Shown: positions 18,001 to 24,958 of the stretch, piece after piece
How the letters are laid out: each line of letters opens with the position of its first letter
How positions within the stretch are numbered: the first letter of the stretch is position 1
Assembly (NCBI RefSeq): GCF_033955345.1
Contig: NZ_CP138332.1
Span: 1,240,001 to 1,304,000 of the forward strand
From: Sphingobacterium bambusae
GTDB taxonomy: Bacteria > Bacteroidota > Bacteroidia > Sphingobacteriales > Sphingobacteriaceae
Direction: 5' to 3'
DNA length: 64,000 nt
Notes under the pieces: generated by a model
Told to the model about the DNA's origin: nothing
The model's database searches: none
The model's input: only the letters and a program-made list of their open reading frames with translations
Translations under genes and position numbers: made by a program

Positions 18001-18254
18001 CGCGCGGGTAAGGTTTGTCCGGTTACAAAAGAAAAGTTACCCCGCCGATCGGTGCTGACGGCGTGTGTGACGCCGAATAGTTTCACGGTAGCTCCTTCAA
18101 TGGGCAAGCCGCTGCCTCCATCGACAACGACACCTCCAAAGGAGGCATTAACAATGGTTTTGGGCGTTTCTTGTGCCTTGCTGTTTGCTGGCCAGTCGAG
18201 CAGTGCCACTAATAGGACACAGGTACTGTACCTGAATAGTATTTTTTTATTCAT
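15048..18254 (-). CDS. SusC/RagA-type TonB-dependent transporter (peptide operon)
   Basis: 1068 residues from the chosen start. I use the ATG at 18254 (M-N-K-K-I-L-F) because it opens a normal signal peptide; an in-frame ATG at 18317 would add 21 residues of ordinary leader sequence. Order: signal peptide, carboxypeptidase-regulatory-like domain (about 35-110), TonB box region E-E-V-L-V-V-G-Y-G-T-Q, plug with I-R-G-L-N-S-I and D-V-L-K-D-A-A-S-T-S-I-Y-G-S-R-A-A-G-G-V, then the barrel. There is no STN domain, so it is not gated through an ECF/FecR pair. The N-terminal domain closely resembles that of the TonB receptor encoded upstream (18645-21236), and both share a promoter module. SusD and two peptidases follow. 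Confidence 0.93.
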   Translation of the reverse strand: MNKKILFRYSTCVLLVALLDWPANSKAQETPKTIVNASFGGVVVDGGSGLPIEGATVKLFGVTHAVSTDRRGNFSFVTGQTLPARVVVTSIGYKEQLADIRVQGDTVRLFADDNALEEVLVVGYGTQKRRDFTGAASSIGSAAIKDAPVQSFDQSLAGKAAGVSISLPNGLLNNPPVIRIRGLNSISLSSYPLVVIDGIPVNTGNIGSSNVANNPLADINPSDIESIDVLKDAASTSIYGSRAAGGVLLVTTKKGKQGRAKVSYDVWGSAVTATRLPELLNAEQYIAIKNEAVLNAKILSGNENNDAVARALFFPQYDADGALVETNWYDHVYHTGYSHNHSLSISGANASTQYYLSGNFSDQEGFFAKNAFDRKGLRFNIEHKVNDWLSVGSNLNYNNTFNDAKNSGSLPSSQLLLIGGARLALVLPPNVSAYNEDGSYNLSSTGLLGSGANLFTNTLYNPEALFAYSQYTTGNDHILGNIHASVQLLKNLKFNSTYALDRNLSTTKTYLSPNLGSSGYTNGGSVSNSSALRNNWNFTNSLTFDQTFAQKHELSLLLGYDIQKYDNDIWNASQNNAADPFFENFQGSWTTISGAGGSVSERFYRSTFFRATYNYGKRYFLTGNFRRDGNSALSAGHKYGDFGGVSLGWSVFEEGFYKNSNLASALGDLRLRGSWGKVGNGNLSAYESLTLYSSSLYGTVPTWGIEQAGNRELRWETSQQTNLGLSFDLINSRLHVDVDYFKNNVNGLILSAPQSPSKGIPGNSIFKNIGSMYNQGLELALSGNVLQKQHFTWNASFNITKIKNEVTALADGNADIIGYTHTTTEANNVTRVGHAVGSLYGAVTDGVNPENGQRIFINRDGERVQYSASVPSGQSNWTYLDGTTAAAITVSDYQLLGTALPTWYGGFNNSFQYKGFDAVVNFTFAGGNNVMNGTRGTLLDQRFYNNSTEALNRWTAAGQVTDVPRLVYNDVISNGSSGFSIDQNAEKADFLRLQQLTLGYTFRGNLLSNIGLSSIRVYGQASNLFLFTNYSGADPESSSNGNSNTSIGIEKNSIGQGRTWSAGLNVSF

Positions 18255-18375
18255 GGGTTGTAGGTTGGGTTGAGGAAAAACAATAGAGAGCACATCCACG
18301 AGCTGTGGTGACGCCATGAGTTCATAGTCGGGGGAAACCGAAATCTCCCCCTTCTATTTTTCGAGAGAGAAGATC

Positions 18376-18471
18376 TTAGCTACACATTCGGCAGCGAGAT
18401 GCTGCCACCTGTAGAGATTTGATTGTACTGTTGTTGAAGATGTCTTTTTGCGTAGAGTAATTTTTCTTCAT
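18376..18471 (-). CDS. Putative 31-residue leader peptide with Cys-rich end
   Basis: Small ORF in the roughly 270-nt leader of the SusC gene, starting with ATG and M-K-K-N-Y and ending S-R-C-R-M-C-S before TAA. Two Cys codons lie within the last five sense codons. A 6-bp hairpin (arms 18390-18395 and 18401-18406) includes the first Cys codon, and another C/G-rich hairpin lies between this ORF and the SusC start. The layout resembles amino-acid attenuator peptides and would fit cysteine sensing. The basis is position, length and Cys placement; translation is not proven. Confidence 0.5.
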   Translation of the reverse strand: MKKNYSTQKDIFNNSTIKSLQVAASRCRMCS

Positions 18472-18502
18472 GTTGTTTCTATAAATAGTGAACCTGTAAA
18501 TC

Positions 18503-18577
18503 GTTGCCAACGCCAATTGATTAACGACTAAACAAATATACAGATAGTTTTTATAAAGTCTACTAGTTTTATAGATT
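18503..18577 (-). promoter_or_regulatory. SusC promoter with shared 23-bp dyad and downstream element
   Basis: On the minus strand: dyad (plus 18555-18577, AAAGTCTACTA then GTTTTATAGATT), 14 bp, -7 element TATATTTG (plus 18533-18540), 13 bp, then a 17-nt element (plus 18503-18519). The dyad replaces the -33 region. The same arrangement occurs at 21268-21343; the dyad and -7 element recur at 61838-61882. The predicted start point gives a leader of about 270 nt. Confidence 0.7.
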
Positions 18578-18585
18578 TTTTTAAA

Positions 18586-18622
18586 TAAAAAAATCCGTTG
18601 GCCAAAACTGTACCAACGGATC
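18586..18622 (-). terminator. Terminator of the TonB receptor gene at 18645
   Basis: Perfect 9-bp inverted repeat ATCCGTTGG/CCAACGGAT (arms 18593-18601 and 18613-18621) followed on the minus strand by seven T. It lies about 25 bp after the receptor's stop codon and just upstream of the next promoter dyad. Confidence 0.85.
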
Positions 18623-18644
18623 TAACAAAAGAGAGAGAAAATCT

Positions 18645-21236
18645 TTATTTCAGGTTGTACCGTAAGGTTACACCATACGTTCTTGGGTCGCCGATAACGC
18701 CTGCATACTGCCCATAACTTCCGGGTGCGGCAAGCAGCTGTTCGTAATAATCGGTATTGGCGATGTTACGCCCCCATATAAGTACCGAAAGACCATTCGA
18801 TGCTCTAAACCCTACCCGTGCATTTAGCAGGCTATACCCATCAATATTGAGATATGCCGATGGTGAAGGGCTCGATGAGAACGTCGATCGGTAGAACACA
18901 TCAGCTCCGAGAAAGTAGCTACCTGTTAGAGCAAGCAATTTTCCTTTGCGCGTGACCTCCGCGCCAAAAGAGCCTGCCCACTTGGAGATACCGGGCAATT
19001 CGCCTCCAGAAACATCTTTAAAAGCCTCCGGTCCGCCCACTTCCTCCAAAGGTACCGGCGCATTGGTGAAGCGCACGTATTTTCCGTCCGTGTAGGCAAA
19101 TGCGCCATTCAACAGCAATGCATTGAACAAACGGATGCTACCATCCAACTCCAATCCTCGCACACGAACCTTCTCGGCATTCGCCAAGTAGCCCCGGTTT
19201 ACTCCCGGATCCGGCGTTTGTACCAAGGTTTGGTAGTCTTTGATATCGGTTTGGTAGATCGTCAGATTCAAGATCGCATTGCGTGTAGGTATTGTTTTAA
19301 CGCCAAACTCTTTATGATGCACCGCTTCTGGTTTTACACGAGCCAAATCCAATAGCACCTCGCCATTGGCCGTAGGAAGCCCCCCTACGTTAATACCGAT
19401 AGGCTTGTAGCTCACGGAATAAGTAGCGAATGTATTCAAGCGAGGGGTAAATTTATACTGCGCAGATAGCTGACCAGACCAGTTGCCGGCCGAGGCATCG
19501 GTATCGAAAGATTGATCGGTATAGATGCCATTTTTCAAGGCTTGCAATGCCGGATCGGAGGTTTCCAAACCGCCATAACGTTGACGATCATAGTTTGCTA
19601 CTTTCTTATCATAGTTGTAACGTAATCCTGGAAGGATATGCAATTTATCGGTGACAGCCCAGTCAACTTGCGAATAGGCCGCTAAACTGGTAGACTTGAT
19701 GCCGTAGGTGGTACGGATACCGTAATTGTCGAAGAGGCCGGGTGTTTGCCATAGCGCGCTGGTAGAGCTTTGTGCGAAACGCCATAAAGCAGATCCCGCT
19801 TCTTCGGTATGTACCGGATCTGTCCCTAGATCTTGCCATAAACCGTATAAGCCCACTACACCGCTCACTTTTTCACTTATCTTCCCAGAGTACCTAAATT
19901 CCTGCGACCATTGATCGTGGACGGAGTTTCCGGCGGAGACGGTGAAAACAGGTAGTCCCAAGTAATCCCGATCATTCAAGGGAACCCAATCCCAATAGCG
20001 CCAAGCAGAAGTAGAGGTCAAGGTACCATTACCAATCTTGATATCGGCGTTCACCGATATGCCACCCAATTCATTGTCAGCTTTGGATTGCGTATCAAGA
20101 TCCACTTTACGTTCGAAGGCGCTCGTGTAGGGGACGGTATAGTTCAGGTCTGCAATAATATTGTTGAACTGGCGATAATCGGCGCGTTGTGTTTGCACCA
20201 CGCCTGCAATACCCCAACCGTAGCCATCTGGCCGCTGTTTGGAAATATCACCGGCAACGACGATCTTAATATCTTCTGTAGGCGTATAAAGCAACTGTCC
20301 GCGAAAACCCAAATTGTTGATGTTATTGATATCCCTGTTTGTATGCACATTATACAAGGTACCGTTGCGTTGCGTTCCGGAGAACGAAACCCGAGCGGCC
20401 AGTTTTTTCGAGATCGGTCCGGTGAGGGATGTTTTAGCCTGTATGAATCCATAGTTACCATAGCTCAGCTCAAAGTTGGCTTCAGGGCTAAACTGTGGCA
20501 GGCGCGTCGTAATGTTGAATGCGCCGGCGGTTGTATTTTTTCCGAAAAGCGTTCCCTGCGGGCCACGTAAAACCTCAATCTGCTCAATGTCGATAAAGTC
20601 GAGCCAGGTTGCTGCCGGACGAGCGATATAAACGCCATCCAAGTAAAATCCAACACCGGGATCAATACCATCGTTCGTTAAACCATAGGTAGATCCCAAG
20701 CCGCGAATATTTAAGGTGGTGTTACGCGCATTCGAGGTATACAACTGTACGGTGGGTACCAATTCCTTCAGTCGGTTGACATTAAATGCCCCGGCATCTT
20801 CCACAGCTGTGCCACGAATCAACGATACCGGAATAGGGATATCCTGCAATTGTTCCCGACGTCGTCTAGAGGTAACCACCACCTCACTCAGGTTCTCGGT
20901 AATAGGTTTCAATTCGATTACGGTTGGAGAGGAAGAAACCACTACTGTTTTCTTTTCATAGCCTACGTAAGACAAAATAACCGTGAAGGGCAACTTTTGT
21001 CCAGTGACAAATTGAAAACGACCATCACGGTTGGTTCGCACACTGTGCGTCACCGCTTCGAGCTGTACAGTAACGCCCTCAATAGGTTCGCGTGTGTCGG
21101 AATCGACCACTGTACCTTCCAAGGACGCATTAATAATCGGTTTCGTTTCTACCTGTGCTTGCAGAGGCGCAATGCCCACCGTAAACAGGAGAGCGAAGAC
21201 CATGTACGTATACCAACGCACGTTTTTTCTTTTCAT
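18645..21236 (-). CDS. TonB-dependent receptor (non-SusC type)
   Basis: 863 residues from ATG 21236 (M-K-R-K-N-V-R-W), which opens a signal peptide ending A-P-L-Q-A-Q. An in-frame ATG at 21290 would start at the predicted transcription start point and is unlikely. Order: carboxypeptidase-regulatory-like domain (about 32-110), TonB-box-like S-E-V-V-V-T-S-R-R-R, plug (about 125-240; V-L-R-G-P-Q-G-T-L-F-G-K-N-T-T-A-G-A-F-N-I), barrel ending Y-G-V-T-L-R-Y-N-L-K. The N-terminal domain shares I-N-A-S, V-T-H-x-V-x-T and F-V-T-G-Q-x-L-P with the SusC encoded downstream, although the plug and barrel belong to a different receptor class. No SusD partner. The substrate is unknown; it is driven by the same dyad promoter as that SusC and the ECF sigma gene. 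Confidence 0.9.
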   Translation of the reverse strand: MKRKNVRWYTYMVFALLFTVGIAPLQAQVETKPIINASLEGTVVDSDTREPIEGVTVQLEAVTHSVRTNRDGRFQFVTGQKLPFTVILSYVGYEKKTVVVSSSPTVIELKPITENLSEVVVTSRRRREQLQDIPIPVSLIRGTAVEDAGAFNVNRLKELVPTVQLYTSNARNTTLNIRGLGSTYGLTNDGIDPGVGFYLDGVYIARPAATWLDFIDIEQIEVLRGPQGTLFGKNTTAGAFNITTRLPQFSPEANFELSYGNYGFIQAKTSLTGPISKKLAARVSFSGTQRNGTLYNVHTNRDINNINNLGFRGQLLYTPTEDIKIVVAGDISKQRPDGYGWGIAGVVQTQRADYRQFNNIIADLNYTVPYTSAFERKVDLDTQSKADNELGGISVNADIKIGNGTLTSTSAWRYWDWVPLNDRDYLGLPVFTVSAGNSVHDQWSQEFRYSGKISEKVSGVVGLYGLWQDLGTDPVHTEEAGSALWRFAQSSTSALWQTPGLFDNYGIRTTYGIKSTSLAAYSQVDWAVTDKLHILPGLRYNYDKKVANYDRQRYGGLETSDPALQALKNGIYTDQSFDTDASAGNWSGQLSAQYKFTPRLNTFATYSVSYKPIGINVGGLPTANGEVLLDLARVKPEAVHHKEFGVKTIPTRNAILNLTIYQTDIKDYQTLVQTPDPGVNRGYLANAEKVRVRGLELDGSIRLFNALLLNGAFAYTDGKYVRFTNAPVPLEEVGGPEAFKDVSGGELPGISKWAGSFGAEVTRKGKLLALTGSYFLGADVFYRSTFSSSPSPSAYLNIDGYSLLNARVGFRASNGLSVLIWGRNIANTDYYEQLLAAPGSYGQYAGVIGDPRTYGVTLRYNLK

Positions 21237-21267
21237 AAATACAATTGTTAATAGTTTTTCAAGCTTT

Positions 21268-21343
21268 GTTACCAACGCCAATTGGAACATATAGGGGCAA
21301 ATATAAAAATTGTTACAAATAAAGTCTACTAATTTTATAGATT
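21268..21343 (-). promoter_or_regulatory. TonB receptor promoter with shared dyad and downstream element
   Basis: Minus-strand -7 element TATATTTG (plus 21298-21305), with the dyad AAAGTCTACTA...ATAGATT (plus 21321-21343) 15 bp upstream. A 17-nt element (plus 21268-21284) matches 16 of 17 bases of the element at 18503-18519, and in both cases starts 13 bp after the -7 element. Confidence 0.7.
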
Positions 21344-21416
21344 TTTTTTGTTAACTGTTTTTTTATCCCTATACTTGTACTATCATAAAAGAACATAAGG
21401 TTTATAATTGGTTAGT

Positions 21417-21452
21417 AAAAGGTTCCATTCTCCCCGTCTGGAACCTTTTTTT
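21417..21452 (+). terminator. Intrinsic terminator-like hairpin, orphan on the plus strand
   Basis: 11-bp perfect stem AAAAGGTTCCA/TGGAACCTTTT with an 11-nt loop and a T-run on the plus strand. No plus-strand gene precedes it. On the minus strand only four T follow, so it could be a weaker terminator for the TolC operon, or it could end a short plus-strand RNA starting near 21383. Apart from this hairpin and the promoter at 21268-21343, I see nothing else in 21237-21583. Confidence 0.6.
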
Positions 21453-21583
21453 ATGTATGCAAGCCAACAAGATATGATGTCAGAAGATGATTTTCCAACC
21501 GTGGTGTTTTCCTGAAAAATAAAAGTAGTATGCGGGAGCCGATGGAGGCATCAGGGGTGAAAAAGCGCTACCGCAATGCGGCG

Positions 21584-22864
21584 TTAATCGGCAGCGGTCT
21601 GTAAGAGCAAATCTATCCAATCGTACTGTGCTTGCCAATGCGCCTGCTGCGCAGCGATGTATGCACTATTTGCGGCGTTATAGTTTACCAATAGCGATCG
21701 TCCGGCTTCATAAGCTGCCCAAAGCACTTCTTTCTTCTGCAGGGCGAGGTCTTCGATTGCTTTCAAGCTTTCCATTTTTTTGATGGCAGCTTTTTTCTGC
21801 TGTTCCCTTTTTTGCGTTGCCACCTGATCATGTCCTGCGCGCTCTTGCCATTCCTCTTCCCGCAATTGTTGACGCCAAGAAGCCTGCTGCAGAGCCGATC
21901 GCTGCAGCACATAGGCAGACAGCGGAATGCGCAATGACAGATTTGCATAACTATTACCATACCAAGAGTCCATGTGCAACAAGCGCAGATCATTGTCAAA
22001 GTACTGCGCGCCAAGATAACTGTTGAAACTCAGCGTTGGGAGGATTTGTCGCTTCGTCTGTTCCGTTTGCAGGCGAGCTATCTTGACCTCCAACGCGGCC
22101 ATATCAACGGCATAATCATGTCCATGATAGCTATCGAGATAAGACATGATATCCGGGATATCGGAACTTAAGGTAAGTATCGTATCGATTTCGGCATATT
22201 TTTGCAACTCTATGTTGGCGGCAGCCAATACCGTCCAGGCCTCGGCACGCTGTATTTTCTTGCGCTCCATTTCCTGTTGCGCATCCAAATAGTTGATTTC
22301 CGACTCGCGACCCGCCTGCCAGCGATCTCGGCTGATTTGTAAGATTTCGGCGTAGGCCGTGGAATCTTGCAGTGCCATTGCATATTGCTTCGTAGCTAGC
22401 ACGATGGCTGCATAAGCCAAGGTAGCATCCCTTTCCCAACTTTGCTTGGCCTGTTTTTCATTGATCTCCACTTTCTCTGCCGCTAAGTTCGTCTCGTCCT
22501 TTCGTCCTCTTCGCGCAGGATCAAAAAGCGTCCATTCCAGCTGAATGCCCGCTTTAGAGGACCAGCGTGTAGCAAAGCGCAAGGGAATATAGGTACCGGC
22601 AGGCGCCGATGGATCGAAGGCGATAGCAGGAACTGGAGTTGTTGGGATGATCAGATTACGCTGCAGATTAAGGTCACCGTAAACCACGGGCAACTTATCG
22701 AGCTTATCGAATGTACGCTCGACCTGCTGTATATGTTGACGCAGCTGTGCCTGCCGCTGTGTGCTGCTCGTGGGAAAGCTAGCCCATAGCTGTTCAATGC
22801 TCAGGGACTGCGCCTGTGTAAACAGGGGTAAAAAAAGCAAAATATAGCGTAGCGTTCGTTTCAT
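21584..22864 (-). CDS. TolC-family outer-membrane efflux protein
   Basis: 426 residues with a signal peptide (about 1-18, ending F-T-Q-A-Q). The mature protein is dominated by long coiled-coil helices (K-Q-A-K-Q-S-W-E-R-D-A-T-L-A-Y-A-A-I-V-L-A-T-K-Q and the mirrored C-terminal repeat), with short beta segments, as in OEP/TolC trimers. It forms the outer-membrane duct for the ABC exporter encoded upstream and is the last gene of that operon; the permease stop codon is 2 bp before its start. Length is typical of the family. Confidence 0.88.
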   Translation of the reverse strand: MKRTLRYILLFLPLFTQAQSLSIEQLWASFPTSSTQRQAQLRQHIQQVERTFDKLDKLPVVYGDLNLQRNLIIPTTPVPAIAFDPSAPAGTYIPLRFATRWSSKAGIQLEWTLFDPARRGRKDETNLAAEKVEINEKQAKQSWERDATLAYAAIVLATKQYAMALQDSTAYAEILQISRDRWQAGRESEINYLDAQQEMERKKIQRAEAWTVLAAANIELQKYAEIDTILTLSSDIPDIMSYLDSYHGHDYAVDMAALEVKIARLQTEQTKRQILPTLSFNSYLGAQYFDNDLRLLHMDSWYGNSYANLSLRIPLSAYVLQRSALQQASWRQQLREEEWQERAGHDQVATQKREQQKKAAIKKMESLKAIEDLALQKKEVLWAAYEAGRSLLVNYNAANSAYIAAQQAHWQAQYDWIDLLLQTAAD

Positions 22865-22866
22865 TT

Positions 22867-24000
22867 TTAAAATACAGAAGCCGGCTCAAGTTTCCCGATT
22901 TTGCGTACCGCAAAAAGGGATCCCCCAACCGAAATAAACAAAGTTACGACGAGTAGCATCGCAGCAAAGGGTATCGAAATATCGATCAACAAACCATTTT
23001 TAGCAACGCCCAATTTAAATCCAAAAAGTAACAATAGGGCAATCGCATAGCCCAAACAACCGTACAAAAATGCTTGCGTGATGATCAAGCGCTTCACGTA
23101 TCCTTTCCGAGCTCCAATAGCCTTCAATGTGCCATAATCCTTGATGCGATCCAGTGCCGAAGAGTACAACGTCAGCCCGATAATAAAGAAACCGCTGAGC
23201 ATCGCAAACAACACTAGGGTACCAAAGCTCATTCCCATATTCGAGGTGATTAGGATTTCCCGAACGGAAGAACGTTGTAGCTCCTTGGCATCCCAAGCCT
23301 TTAGATGGGGATACAGGCTATCGATATGCTGTATAAACTGTTCCTTGTTGCTGGCAGCATCCAGATCAGCGATGATCAAGCTGACTTCTGATGCCGGAAT
23401 ATTACCCAAATGGCACACATTTTCCAAGGTGCCATACATGAGGCTCGCGCCAAACGCCTGCGCATTACGGGTTACCAAATTGATGGTAGCACGCTTACCA
23501 TTGATTTCGATGGCTTTCCCCTTGACCACATCGGTATCCCAATTTTTCGCACTGAAAAACTCGGCCGATACCGCTGCTGGCGCGAGTAGGTCTAAGCGCG
23601 TGCCATCCATTAACTTTTGATCGATAGGTCCCATCACAAAAGCGGGGCCATCGCTGCCTACCAACGTGACGGCAGCAGTCTTCCCATCTAAGAAGGTTGC
23701 ACGAGCAGCGGCGATCACAACGGGATGCGTCGACCTAACCACCGGTAAACTAGCAATTTCCTGCAGCAAGCGTTGGTCGATCGCGTTGATTGCATTGATA
23801 TTTTTGCTCTGCGCTTCCATAATCCACACTTGATTTTCCTTGACCGGAGCATTTCCGATCAAATTGCCCATCAAGCCCATTAAATAAGCCAGCAGACTTA
23901 ATTGCTGCCCGATTAAAAACACGCTGATCACCATCGCCGTGACGACACCTATACTTTTAGCTCGATCAAAGCGAATAAACTTCCAGGCGAGATTGATCAT
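22867..24000 (-). CDS. ABC exporter permease (FtsX/MacB/DevC type)
   Basis: 377 residues: a membrane segment near the N-terminus (about 17-40), a large periplasmic domain (about 50-255), and three membrane helices in the C-terminal third (about 265-295, 310-335, 340-365), with the Y-G-T-L-K-A-I-G-A-R-K-G-Y motif typical of FtsX/MacB permeases between the first two of these. It works with the ATPase and adaptor encoded upstream. One base separates it from the adaptor gene. The order ATPase, adaptor, permease, TolC resembles Dev-type glycolipid or Mac-type tripartite exporters. The cargo is not readable. Confidence 0.88.
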   Translation of the reverse strand: MINLAWKFIRFDRAKSIGVVTAMVISVFLIGQQLSLLAYLMGLMGNLIGNAPVKENQVWIMEAQSKNINAINAIDQRLLQEIASLPVVRSTHPVVIAAARATFLDGKTAAVTLVGSDGPAFVMGPIDQKLMDGTRLDLLAPAAVSAEFFSAKNWDTDVVKGKAIEINGKRATINLVTRNAQAFGASLMYGTLENVCHLGNIPASEVSLIIADLDAASNKEQFIQHIDSLYPHLKAWDAKELQRSSVREILITSNMGMSFGTLVLFAMLSGFFIIGLTLYSSALDRIKDYGTLKAIGARKGYVKRLIITQAFLYGCLGYAIALLLLFGFKLGVAKNGLLIDISIPFAAMLLVVTLFISVGGSLFAVRKIGKLEPASVF

Positions 24001-24001
24001 G

Positions 24002-24958
24002 TTAGTTAACGTTTATCTGGCAATCGATCTTCGCATTGATCAACAAGTTTCCAACTTGATCCGGCATTATCTTGATCCGTCGCACACGACGATCATCGGC
24101 TTCATTTGCCGTTTCGTAGAGCATGGACTTGTTTACTAAGGTAGGTCCTACATAGGTAATGTGCGCCTTGCCCAATAACGTTTTACTCCCAATACTGTAA
24201 AGGGAAACCTCCTGCCCCACCTTAACCCTATCCACAAAGAGTTCGTCCACCTCGGCATCGATCTCTAGGGAATCGGTATCGGCGATACGTGCCAACTCAC
24301 TATTTGATGCGACCACTTGACCGACCTTAGCCAGTAGCTCCACCACGATTCCCTTGTTTGCGGCACGTACCAGCAGATCCGCACGCTCCTGCTGCGCTTT
24401 ACGAACGCTTACCCCCTGCTCTTCCTCCACAGCACGTTCGGCAAGTATCTGCTGTTGCAGGCTCAGGCGCACTTGTTCCTGCTCCTGCCAAGCCAAATAG
24501 TCGGCATCTACTTTTTCCTTTGTCTCTGCCTTCTTGCTATACAACTCTTTCGAGGTGATGTACTGTTGCCACAGAAAAGCCAGCTTGACTTCCGCTTGTT
24601 TCAAGCCACTTACGGCGTTCTTATGCTGTACTTGCAATCGCTGCAGTTGAGCTTCCGCCATATCCACATCGAAAGGCACCTCGCTCGCTGCCAAACGAAG
24701 CAGCACCTGCCCTTTTTCCACCCTATCGCCCTCCGCCACCGCGATGTCGACGACCGTGCCCGATTTGGCGCTGGCCAATAAAGTCCAGCCACCACGCGGC
24801 ACAACTTTCCCTACCGCTGCCACGGTATTTACCGTTTGCAACAGTTCTTCCTTAGATGCCGGCTCCTTTTGCTTTTCTGTGCCGCCTGAACAGGCCCCCA
24901 GCAAGACAAGTGCCCATAGGAAAAACAGCGACCTATAGTTATTTATAATATGCTTCAT
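24002..24958 (-). CDS. Periplasmic adaptor (HlyD/DevB family), lipoprotein form
   Basis: 318 residues from ATG 24958 (M-K-H-I-I-N-N-Y). An in-frame ATG at 25060 lies well inside the ATPase gene and gives a non-signal-like extension, so I reject it. The signal peptide ends in lipobox L-L-G-A-C (Cys about 22), so this adaptor is lipid-anchored, whereas most HlyD/DevB adaptors use a membrane helix. Lipoyl-like halves (A-K-S-G-T-V-V-D-I-A-V-A-E-G-D-R-V-E-K-G-Q-V-L and A-N-K-G-I-V-V-E-L-L-A-K-V-G-Q-V-V) flank a helical hairpin (about 85-185), followed by a beta-barrel domain. Its start overlaps the ATPase end by 20 bp. Confidence 0.87.
   Translation of the reverse strand: MKHIINNYRSLFFLWALVLLGACSGGTEKQKEPASKEELLQTVNTVAAVGKVVPRGGWTLLASAKSGTVVDIAVAEGDRVEKGQVLLRLAASEVPFDVDMAEAQLQRLQVQHKNAVSGLKQAEVKLAFLWQQYITSKELYSKKAETKEKVDADYLAWQEQEQVRLSLQQQILAERAVEEEQGVSVRKAQQERADLLVRAANKGIVVELLAKVGQVVASNSELARIADTDSLEIDAEVDELFVDRVKVGQEVSLYSIGSKTLLGKAHITYVGPTLVNKSMLYETANEADDRRVRRIKIMPDQVGNLLINAKIDCQINVN

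Noticed and set aside
18255..18317. N-terminal extension of SusC from ATG 18317
   Set aside because: The extra 21 residues do not look like a signal peptide; ATG 18254 opens a proper one and the extra region is leader RNA.
21237..21290. TonB receptor start at ATG 21290
   Set aside because: It would coincide with the predicted transcription start, and the shared 17-nt element lies within it; ATG 21236 gives a normal signal peptide.
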